From: Paracoccaceae bacterium
GTDB taxonomy: Bacteria > Pseudomonadota > Alphaproteobacteria > Rhodobacterales > Rhodobacteraceae
Direction of reading: 5' to 3'
NCBI GenBank assembly: GCA_016937725.1
Contig: JAFGVZ010000036.1
Span: 1 to 9,360, forward strand
DNA: 9,360 nucleotides
Position numbers and translations under genes: made by a program. Shown in pieces: positions 1 through 5,374 of this stretch. Below the pieces are notes generated by a model, which was given only the letters and a program-made list of their open reading frames with translations, had not been told where the DNA came from and did not search any database. Each line of letters opens with the position of its first letter. Position 1 is the first letter of the stretch.

Positions 1-486
1 CTCGGCATCTACCCGGTCATAGGCCCAATCCTGCGTGTGGCGGCCCGTGAATACGCCCGAGGACAACATGGCCGGCGCAAAGCGCGTCCCTTCCTCATTC
101 GTCCAGTTTACAACCACGATCGGGTGCTTGGTCTTGATGTCCAGATCGTTCAGCGTGCGCACTACTTCCAGACCGCCCAGCACGCCGAGCACGCCGTCAT
201 ATTTGCCGCCTGTCGGCTGCGTATCCAGATGCGACCCCATATAGACGGGCAGCGCGTCTGGGTCGGTGCCGGGGCGGGTGGCGAACATGTTGCCCATTGT
301 GTCCACACCCATGGTCATGCCCGCGTCTTCGCACCAGCGCTGGAACAAGGCGCGGCCCTCGGCATCGGAATCGGTCAGGGTTTGGCGGTTGTTGCCGCCC
401 GCCACGCCGGGGCCGATCTTGGCCATCTCCATCAGGCTATCCCAAAGTCTGTCCGGGTCGATGCGGAAATTTTGGCCGTTGCACAT
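1..486 (-). CDS. Zn-dependent N-carbamoyl-amino-acid hydrolase (M20 family), probable beta-ureidopropionase, 3' part off the left edge
   Basis: This is the N-terminal 162 residues of an open frame that runs without a stop to base 1. Visible M20/HyuC-type metal-site motifs are SHLDT (H87, D89), GGKYDGVLG (D97, the bridging-aspartate position) and NEEGTRF (E131/E132). Family members are about 400-420 residues, so the missing part should hold the lid/dimerisation domain and the remaining ligands. The family includes beta-ureidopropionases, allantoate amidohydrolases and L-carbamoylases, which hydrolyse a ureido group to CO2, ammonia and an amine. The neighbouring rutR and preTA make N-carbamoyl-beta-alanine (and the thymine-derived homologue) the likeliest substrate, hence the third step of reductive pyrimidine breakdown in the cytoplasm. 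That substrate is inferred from context; allantoate amidohydrolase remains possible. The ATG at 486 is preferred because a good ribosome binding site precedes it. It is divergent from rutR, with a RutR-type operator between them. Confidence 0.88.
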   Translation of the reverse strand, partial: MCNGQNFRIDPDRLWDSLMEMAKIGPGVAGGNNRQTLTDSDAEGRALFQRWCEDAGMTMGVDTMGNMFATRPGTDPDALPVYMGSHLDTQPTGGKYDGVLGVLGGLEVVRTLNDLDIKTKHPIVVVNWTNEEGTRFAPAMLSSGVFTGRHTQDWAYDRVDAE

Positions 487-492
487 GGTATG

Positions 493-500
493 TCCCTCTT
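493..500 (-). promoter_or_regulatory. Ribosome binding site of the N-carbamoyl hydrolase gene
   Basis: On the minus strand AAGAGGGA lies six bases before the ATG at 486. It is a strong purine-rich Shine-Dalgarno match and is the main reason for choosing this start. Confidence 0.6.
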
Positions 501-563
501 GGCAGGTGAGAATCCATCTCTGGCTTCACTGGCTAGGCAGAGCGTGGGCCACCACTTGGGCGA

Positions 564-570
564 TGGTCAA
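564..570. promoter_or_regulatory. Extra RutR half-site TGGTCAA
   Basis: A perfect copy of one arm (TGGTCAA) of the E. coli RutR consensus lies six bases left of the first arm (TTGACCA) of the full box at 577-592. The two perfect arms therefore form an everted repeat, TGGTCAA-N6-TTGACCA. The sequence to the left of this half-site (555-561) does not resemble the partner arm, so it is a half-site only. It may give a second RutR dimer a foothold on the side of the N-carbamoyl hydrolase gene. Its function is inferred. Confidence 0.4.
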
Positions 571-576
571 CAATTT

Positions 577-592
577 TTGACCATTTGGACAG
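577..592. promoter_or_regulatory. RutR-type operator between the N-carbamoyl hydrolase gene and rutR
   Basis: The 16-mer TTGACCATTTGGACAG matches the E. coli RutR box TTGACCA-nn-TGGTCAA at 12 of 14 specified positions; the left arm is perfect and the right arm has two mismatches. It lies in the 185-base divergent intergenic region, 80 bases before the rutR ATG and 91 bases before the hydrolase ATG. It is in the AT-richest part of that region, where promoters would be expected. On the minus strand a weak TTCAAC/GATATT pair (about 596-624) would start transcription at about the box. RutR is a repressor that E. coli releases on binding uracil or thymine, so this site probably makes both genes pyrimidine-inducible and rutR autoregulated. 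The sequence match is seen; binding is inferred. Confidence 0.75.
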
Positions 593-671
593 AAAAATAT
601 CGCATCCCACGTTGAAGTGTTGAATCCTGCCCGTGCCTTGTGCAGCATTCACGGGAAAGGTAGCCCCGCAT

Positions 672-1289
672 ATGAACAGCCCGCGAAAAGCGACACGCAT
701 TCAGCGCGAAAAGCGCGAGGTCATTCTGACAGCGGCGCTGGAGGCGTTCTCTGAAGATGGGTTGCGCGGTGCGACGCTGGAAAAGATTGCAGAGAAGGCC
801 GGTATGTCGAAGCCTCATGTGGTCTATTACTTCGGCAGCAAGGACGCGATCTACACAGACCTGTTGCAAAGCTTGCTGGAAGTTTGGGTCCAGCCCCTGC
901 GCGATCTGTCTGAGGATGCCGACCCGCTCGCCGCCATTCTGACCTATATGCGCCGCAAGCTGCGGATGAGCCAAGATATGCCGCGCGAATCCAAGATGTT
1001 CGCCACCGAAATCTTGCATGGTGCACCGCGGATGCGCCCGCAATTGTCGGGCGATCTGAAGGTGCTGGTCGATGAGAAAGCGGCACTGATCGCGCGGTGG
1101 AGTGCCGAGGGCAAGATCGCCAAGATCGACCCGCATCACCTGATTTTCTCGATTTGGGCGATGACCCAGCATTATGCCGATTTTGATATTCAGGTCGAAG
1201 CGGTTCTGGGCGATGCCCGCAAGGCAAACCTGTATGACGAGGCGGATGCCTTCCTTACAGAGTTTTTCGTGCGGGCGCTTCGGCCCTGA
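672..1289 (+). CDS. rutR: TetR-family regulator, RutR type (pyrimidine-responsive)
   Basis: The 205-residue protein has the usual TetR length. Residues 13-60 form the N-terminal DNA-binding domain, with the helix-turn-helix around TLEKIAEKAGMSKPHVVYYFGSKDAIY. The C-terminal ligand domain resembles E. coli RutR, notably the IWAMTQHYADF segment (161-171); W162 and Q166 have the spacing of the RutR residues I recall as contacting uracil. In E. coli RutR senses uracil/thymine and controls pyrimidine catabolic genes. Here it lies between an N-carbamoyl hydrolase and preTA, and two RutR-like boxes are present, which supports the assignment. An upstream in-frame GTG at 633 would add 13 residues, but they do not look like family sequence; GGGAAAGG at 653-660 sits before the ATG at 672. 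The last 35 bases overlap the 3' end of the convergent transporter gene. Confidence 0.85.
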   Translation: MNSPRKATRIQREKREVILTAALEAFSEDGLRGATLEKIAEKAGMSKPHVVYYFGSKDAIYTDLLQSLLEVWVQPLRDLSEDADPLAAILTYMRRKLRMSQDMPRESKMFATEILHGAPRMRPQLSGDLKVLVDEKAALIARWSAEGKIAKIDPHHLIFSIWAMTQHYADFDIQVEAVLGDARKANLYDEADAFLTEFFVRALRP

Positions 1290-2115
1290 GCAGCATCAGA
1301 AGCGCCAGAAGTGTTGCCGCGATGCCAAGCAGAATGAGTGCAGCGGGCCAGCGGCCGGCACCGATCTCCCATAGCACGACCCAAGATGGCACAAGGTAAG
1401 TATAGGCCATGACCTTGGCGCCCGGCAGGCGTTTCGCGGCGTATTGCAGCAAGAAAAAGGTCAGCGCCGTGGTGATGATCGCCAGATAGGCCAGCACCCA
1501 CCACACCCGTGCGGGCAAGGCCAGAAACGGTGTGACCACGGCTTCGGGTGCTGCATAGACCGATGTGGCCAGAAGCGCGCCAATCGTTGTGCCGAAAGAC
1601 GATTGCAGCGCTGTAACGTCATGGCAAAGGCGGCGCAGCAGGGCCGGAACAGCGGCATGGGCGAGCGCACCGAAGAAAAAGATCGCCTCTCCCGTGCCAA
1701 TTTCAAAGCGCATCAAAGCCGCCAGATCGGCCCGAAAGATTACCAAAACTGCGCCTGCTGCCCCGATCAGCAGCGCCGACAGCACCCAAACCCCGGTTGC
1801 CTGCCGCGCAATAAGCCAGCCATAGCCTGCCGCCATCAGCGGTGTCAGGGTGAAAACGGCAGACGTGGAAATAGCGCTGGTGCGCGCCAGAGCTTCGAAC
1901 ATGGTGATGAAATAAATGGCCATTAGTGCGCCAATCAGCGCAAAGCGCCAGAAGCGCGTCCAAACCGGTTGCACGCCCATCCAAAGGAAGATGCCCCACA
2001 GGACGAATGTCGCCACGATAAAGCGCAGTGCCATAAGGACGCCCGGGTCGATATCGCCCGCAATAAACTGCCCGAAGAAAAACGAAAGCGACACCAGCAG
2101 CGAAAAGATCAGCAT
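1255..2115 (-). CDS. DMT-superfamily (EamA) inner-membrane transporter
   Basis: The 286-residue, very hydrophobic protein shows about ten membrane helices in two repeats, EamA domain 1 at about residues 1-127 and domain 2 at about 142-277. This is the standard size and layout of the drug/metabolite transporter superfamily. A signature-like stretch lies near EALARTSAISTSAVFTLTPL (74-93). The frame stays open up to 2274 inside preA, but the ATG at 2115 begins a typical EamA first helix and follows AAGG at a loose distance, so I start there. It lies 31 bases after the preA stop on the same strand and is probably the third gene of preT-preA-transporter. The substrate cannot be read from sequence. 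Context suggests a pyrimidine base or a breakdown product such as beta-alanine or beta-aminoisobutyrate (inference). Its stop lies inside the convergent rutR gene. Confidence 0.85.
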   Translation of the reverse strand: MLIFSLLVSLSFFFGQFIAGDIDPGVLMALRFIVATFVLWGIFLWMGVQPVWTRFWRFALIGALMAIYFITMFEALARTSAISTSAVFTLTPLMAAGYGWLIARQATGVWVLSALLIGAAGAVLVIFRADLAALMRFEIGTGEAIFFFGALAHAAVPALLRRLCHDVTALQSSFGTTIGALLATSVYAAPEAVVTPFLALPARVWWVLAYLAIITTALTFFLLQYAAKRLPGAKVMAYTYLVPSWVVLWEIGAGRWPAALILLGIAATLLALLMLLRAEAPARKTL

Positions 2116-2146
2116 CGCTATATGGCCTTGCGCTTCCGTGGTGGCA

Positions 2147-3451
2147 CTATTCAGCAGCTTTGGCCATCGGGTTGTTGGGGTGGGTTGTCCAATTGGCATA
2201 GGCTTCTTCCACCACCTTCCCCGTGCGTTCGTCCACCTGGCCGGGTTGCAAGACTTCCATGGTGATGCAGTCATCTACCGGGCAGACATTGACGCACAGG
2301 TTGCAGGCCACGCATTCGTCATCCATCACTTCGAACACGCGATCTGGCGACATGGAAATGGCCTGATGCGACGTGTCCTCGCAGGCGGCGTAGCAGCGCC
2401 CGCATTTGATGCACAGGTCTTGGTTGATCCGCGCTTTGGTGATGTGGTTCAGGTTCAGATATTGCCAATCAGTTACATTGGGCACGGCGCGGCCCACGAT
2501 GTCGCCTGTGGACGCATAGCCTTTTTCATCCATCCACTGGCTTAGGCCAGAGATCATTTCCTGCACGATCTTGAAGCCATAGGTCATAGCGGCGGTGCAA
2601 ACCTGCACATTGCCAGCCCCAAGCGCCATGAACTCGGCAGCATCGCGCCAAGTGGTTACGCCGCCAATGCCCGAAATGGGCAGGCCGCGCGTAGCCGGAT
2701 CGCGCGCGATTTCGGCGACCATGTTCAGCGCAATGGGCTTCACGGCGGGGCCGCAATAGCCGCCATGCGTGCCGCGCCCGTCAATCATCGGTTCCGGGCT
2801 CATACTGTCCAGATTGACCGCGGTGATGGAATTGATCGTGTTGATCAGCGACACCGCATCGGCACCGCCATTCTTGGCCGCGCGGGCAGGCCCACGGATA
2901 TCGGCGATATTCGGCGTCAACTTCACGATCACGGGCTTGTCGTAATAGGTCTTGCACCAGCGCGTGACCATCTCGACATATTCCGGCACTTGGCCCACGG
3001 CGGCACCCATGCCGCGCTCGCTCATCCCATGCGGGCAGCCGAAATTCAGCTCTATCCCGTCTGCGCCTGTTTCCGCCACGCGCGGCAGGATGGCTTTCCA
3101 CGAGTCCTCGTCGCAAGGCACCATAAGCGAGACGATCATTGCGCGGTCGGGGTAGTCGGCCTTGACGCGTGCGATTTCCTCTAGGTTCGTCTCTAGCGGG
3201 CGGTCGGTGATCAATTCGATGTTGTTCAAACCCAGCAACCGACGATCCGCGCCCCAGATCGCGCCGTAACGCGGGCCGTTTACATTGACGACAGGTGGTC
3301 CTTCAGACCCGAGCGTTTTCCACACCACGCCGCCCCAGCCCGCTTCGAACGCACGGCGGACATTGTATTCCTTGTCGGTGGGCGGGGCAGAGGCCAGCCA
3401 GAACGGGTTGGGGCTTTTTATGCCCAGAAAGTCTGTCGTTAGGTCAGCCAT
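2147..3451 (-). CDS. preA: NAD-dependent dihydropyrimidine dehydrogenase, catalytic subunit PreA
   Basis: The 434-residue cytoplasmic protein reduces uracil/thymine to the 5,6-dihydro forms, together with PreT. Residues 1 to about 310 form an FMN-binding TIM barrel of the dihydroorotate dehydrogenase type. NFGCPHGM (137-143) carries C139, the position of the catalytic Cys in the mobile loop of mammalian dihydropyrimidine dehydrogenase. VKLTPN (176-181) and SGIGG (260-264) are further FMN-site motifs. The C-terminal ferredoxin domain has two complete 4Fe-4S motifs: C347/C350/C353/C357 and C380/C383/C386/C390. No key residue is missing. A polar tail of about 35 residues follows the last cluster. 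AGGGAG lies before the ATG at 3451. It is downstream of preT, separated by a 120-base spacer full of hairpins, and is followed 31 bases later by the EamA transporter gene. Confidence 0.95.
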   Translation of the reverse strand: MADLTTDFLGIKSPNPFWLASAPPTDKEYNVRRAFEAGWGGVVWKTLGSEGPPVVNVNGPRYGAIWGADRRLLGLNNIELITDRPLETNLEEIARVKADYPDRAMIVSLMVPCDEDSWKAILPRVAETGADGIELNFGCPHGMSERGMGAAVGQVPEYVEMVTRWCKTYYDKPVIVKLTPNIADIRGPARAAKNGGADAVSLINTINSITAVNLDSMSPEPMIDGRGTHGGYCGPAVKPIALNMVAEIARDPATRGLPISGIGGVTTWRDAAEFMALGAGNVQVCTAAMTYGFKIVQEMISGLSQWMDEKGYASTGDIVGRAVPNVTDWQYLNLNHITKARINQDLCIKCGRCYAACEDTSHQAISMSPDRVFEVMDDECVACNLCVNVCPVDDCITMEVLQPGQVDERTGKVVEEAYANWTTHPNNPMAKAAE

Positions 3452-3458
3452 CGCGGCA

Positions 3459-3465
3459 ACTCCCT
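3459..3465 (-). promoter_or_regulatory. Ribosome binding site of preA
   Basis: On the minus strand AGGGAGT lies seven bases before the ATG at 3451. This own site implies that preA translation does not depend on read-through from preT, which is 120 bases upstream. Confidence 0.6.
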
Positions 3466-3487
3466 ACCTATGGTTTCGCGCTACGCG

Positions 3488-3567
3488 CCCCGGACTTGAT
3501 CCGGGAGCCTGCCCCGGACTTGATCCGGGGCCTTGTGGTCCAAGAGGTCCCGGGTCAAGCCCGGGAC
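3488..3567. repeat. Three-copy REP-like palindromic repeat between preT and preA
   Basis: Three short hairpins occupy most of the preT-preA spacer. Copy 1 (3488-3506) and copy 2 (3511-3531) read CCCGGA-CTTGA-TCCGGG on the plus strand with stems of 6-8 bp. Copy 3 (3547-3567) is inverted and reads, on the minus strand, CCCGGG-CTTGA-CCCGGG inside an 8-bp stem. All share the same five-base CTTGA loop. In copy 3 the loop-closing A:T pair is replaced by G:C, a compensatory change. Hairpins of this type are widespread between genes in alphaproteobacteria (established). In an mRNA they could slow exonucleases or reduce read-through from preT into preA (inference). There is no T-run, so they are not ordinary intrinsic terminators. 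Confidence 0.8.
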
Positions 3568-3571
3568 GGGG

Positions 3572-4906
3572 TCAGCCCATCAGGCTGCGGTGAATGTCGT
3601 CGGCGGCGTCGCGGCCTTCGGCAACGGCAGTCACGGTCAGATCATCGCCACCGGCTGCGCAATCGCCGCCCGCCCAAACCCCGTCGAGCGAGGTCGCGCC
3701 AGCGCCCGACACGGCAATCTTGCGACCGTCCAGTTTTAGGCCATCGGGCACGCCCTCCAGTGTCTGGCCAATGGCTTTGAACACTTGGTCAGCGGGCAGG
3801 GTAAAGGTGTCGTCCGTGACCACCAGCTTGCCATCGCGGGTTTCGGTGTAGGCGAAGGTCACGCCGGTCAAACGCCCATTCCCCTCTATCCCCACGGGCG
3901 CGGCATTGTAGATCAGCCGCACGCCTTTGCGTTGGGCATGGTCCTGTTCGTGGTCCGAGGCTGACATGGCTTCTTTACCGCGCCGATAGACAATCGTGAC
4001 ATCCTCTGCGCCCAGCAGCTTGGCCTGAACGCCTGCATCAATCGCGGTCATGCCACCGCCAATGACAACAACCCGCCGCCCAATGGGCAGTGCCGCCAAA
4101 TCGTCAGCTTGGCGCAAGTCAGAAATGAACGCCACGGCATCCTCGGCGTGGTCCTTGTCTTCGCCCGGCACACCAAGTGCATTCACGCCGCCCAAGCCCA
4201 TACCAAGGAACACCGCATCATACTCAGTCTGCAAGGCCGGCAGGCTGATCGCAACGCCAAGCCGCTGGCCATGGCGAATGTCGATCCCGCCGATCTGCAA
4301 CAACCAATCCAGTTCACGCTGGGCGAAGTCTTCGGTCGATTTGTAGGCGGCGATCCCGTATTCGTTCAGCCCACCCCCCTTGGGTTTGGCTTCAAAGATC
4401 ACAACGTCATGCCCGTGCATCGCCAGCCGATGCGCGCAGGCAAGACCGGCAGGTCCAGCCCCCACAACGGCAATTGTTTTCCCTGTCGGGGCCGCACGCT
4501 GAAACGGGTGCGCCCCGGTGGCCATCAGCTGGTCGGTAGCAAAGCGCTGTAACTGGCCGATCTCGACCGGTTTGCCCTCAGCGGCTTCGCGCACGCAGGC
4601 TTGTTCGCACAGGGTTTCGGTTGGGCAAACCCGCGCGCACATGCCGCCAAGAATATTCTGGCTCAGGATCGTGCGCGCCGCCGCTTTCGGTGTGCCAGTT
4701 GCGATTTGCCGGATGAACAACGGAATATCGATTTCCGTGGGGCAGGCGGTGATGCAAGGGGCATCATGGCAGAAGTAGCAGCGATCCGCGGCTACTGTTG
4801 CTTCGTGTGGATTAAGGGGCGGGTAGGCGTCGCGGAAGTTCTGCTCAAGGATCGCGGGCCCTAGACGCCCTGGCATTACGCCGTCGCTTCGCTGCGGTGC
4901 TGTCAT
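3572..4906 (-). CDS. preT: NAD(P)H-dependent dihydropyrimidine dehydrogenase, flavoprotein subunit PreT
   Basis: The 444-residue protein passes electrons from NAD(P)H through FAD and Fe-S clusters to PreA. The N-terminal domain is of the GltD/DPD type and holds cysteines at 43, 46, 51, 55, 90, 94, 100 and 104. Q120 in IGQLQRFATD aligns with the unusual glutamine cluster ligand of mammalian dihydropyrimidine dehydrogenase (Q156), so that feature is kept. The FAD dinucleotide motif VGAGPAGL is at 148-155, a second nucleotide-binding glycine motif VIGGGMTA at 281-288, and the C-terminal FAD motif GGDC at 413-416. Length fits bacterial PreT. The ATG at 4906 follows GGGAA at about seven bases. It is the first gene of the probable preT-preA-transporter operon, with a RutR-like box 50 bases upstream. 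The N-terminal half resembles GltD, but the adjacent preA settles the assignment. Confidence 0.94.
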   Translation of the reverse strand: MTAPQRSDGVMPGRLGPAILEQNFRDAYPPLNPHEATVAADRCYFCHDAPCITACPTEIDIPLFIRQIATGTPKAAARTILSQNILGGMCARVCPTETLCEQACVREAAEGKPVEIGQLQRFATDQLMATGAHPFQRAAPTGKTIAVVGAGPAGLACAHRLAMHGHDVVIFEAKPKGGGLNEYGIAAYKSTEDFAQRELDWLLQIGGIDIRHGQRLGVAISLPALQTEYDAVFLGMGLGGVNALGVPGEDKDHAEDAVAFISDLRQADDLAALPIGRRVVVIGGGMTAIDAGVQAKLLGAEDVTIVYRRGKEAMSASDHEQDHAQRKGVRLIYNAAPVGIEGNGRLTGVTFAYTETRDGKLVVTDDTFTLPADQVFKAIGQTLEGVPDGLKLDGRKIAVSGAGATSLDGVWAGGDCAAGGDDLTVTAVAEGRDAADDIHRSLMG

Positions 4907-4955
4907 GACTGATTCCCGTTGGCTAACTTTGCTACTGCAACACAGATCTATAAAT

Positions 4956-4971
4956 CTGACCAGATGGTAAA
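4956..4971. promoter_or_regulatory. RutR-type operator upstream of preT
   Basis: The 16-mer CTGACCAGATGGTAAA matches the RutR box TTGACCA-nn-TGGTCAA at 12 of 14 specified positions, mismatching at the first base and one base of the right arm. It begins 50 bases before the preT ATG in an AT-rich stretch. On the minus strand TATAGA (4947-4952) just downstream is a possible -10 element, although no convincing -35 pairs with it. A bound repressor would cover the likely core promoter. A further partial arm CGGTAAA at 4983-4989 repeats the right arm 18 bases on. Together with the 577-592 site this defines a candidate local RutR regulon. Binding is inferred. Confidence 0.72.
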
Positions 4972-5236
4972 ATTTTGAATTCCGGTAAAATACAGCATGA
5001 TCTTGACTGATGGGTTACGGAAGATTTGCCTAACTAGCGGAAAGATCAGTCATTTTGTGCCAACGTGACAAAGATGGGCCCGCATCCGGCGTGCGATGGA
5101 ATTGCCAATAATTTGGGCAAAGTCACGGTGTGCAACAGCCATGCGCTACGCATGATTGGTTTGCACTACGGCTTACAGGTAATCTCACATCGCTGAACGC
5201 GGTGCTTGCGACAAAACCAAACCTGTATGTGAACCT
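4972..5236. other. Gene-free stretch between the preT operator and tRNA-Met, with inverted repeats
   Basis: I found no credible coding frame here on either strand. It holds a compound inverted repeat at 5130-5166: an inner CATGCG-CTA-CGCATG hairpin at 5140-5154 flanked by GTGCAA and TTGCAC. It also holds interleaved repeats at 5174-5232, next to the tRNA 3' end: TACAGGT pairs with ACCTGTA, and TCACAT with ATGTGA. Neither has a T-run, so I cannot call a tRNA terminator. A small RNA or tRNA trailer structure is possible but unproven. Confidence 0.4.
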
Positions 5237-5313
5237 TGGTAGCGGAGGAGGGACTCGAACCCCCGACACGCGGATTATGATTCCGCTGCTCTAACCAACT
5301 GAGCTACTCCGCC
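5237..5313 (-). tRNA. tRNA-Met (CAU), elongator type, CCA encoded
   Basis: The minus-strand sequence folds as a full cloverleaf. A 7-bp acceptor stem GGCGGAG/CTCCGCT has G1:U72 as its first pair. The D arm is AGCTCAGTTGGTTAGAGC. The anticodon stem GCGGA/TCCGC encloses loop ATCATAA with anticodon CAT. The T arm carries the usual GGTTCGAGTCC core, and A73 is followed by encoded CCA (5239-5237). CAU can mean elongator Met, initiator Met or Ile2. The G1:U72 pair argues against an initiator, which has an unpaired 1:72 end, and the whole sequence resembles alphaproteobacterial elongator tRNA-Met. Ile2 is less likely but cannot be fully excluded by eye. Confidence 0.95.
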
Positions 5314-5325
5314 AAACCGAGCCTG

Positions 5326-5354
5326 CGTTTAAGTGAGGCAGCGCAGAGCGTCAA
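5326..5354 (-). promoter_or_regulatory. Candidate promoter of tRNA-Met
   Basis: On the minus strand TTGACG (5354-5349) is followed, after exactly 17 bases, by TAAACG (5331-5326). Transcription would start about 6 bases before the mature tRNA 5' end at 5313. The -35 element is good and the -10 is weak, as is common in this group. It lies in the 61-base gap after mnmH. Confidence 0.55.
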
Positions 5355-5374
5355 GCCCCGAAGCGGCGCGCGTT

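Noticed and set aside
37..615. 192-codon plus-strand open frame at the left edge
   Set aside because: It is antisense to the N-carbamoyl hydrolase, whose metal-site motifs are intact, and it would run through the RutR box.
633..671. Upstream GTG start for rutR
   Set aside because: The added residues do not resemble TetR N-termini, and the ATG at 672 gives the usual family length.
567..1172. 201-codon minus-strand open frame opposite rutR
   Set aside because: It is antisense to a clear TetR protein and its translation has no family features.
3547..3567. Strong GC hairpin as the preT terminator
   Set aside because: It has no following T-run, and it belongs to a three-copy repeat with a conserved loop, so it is better called a REP-like element.
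5003..5017. TTGACTGATGGGTTA as a further RutR box
   Set aside because: The left arm begins like the consensus, but the spacing is one base short and the right arm does not match, so it is within chance expectation.
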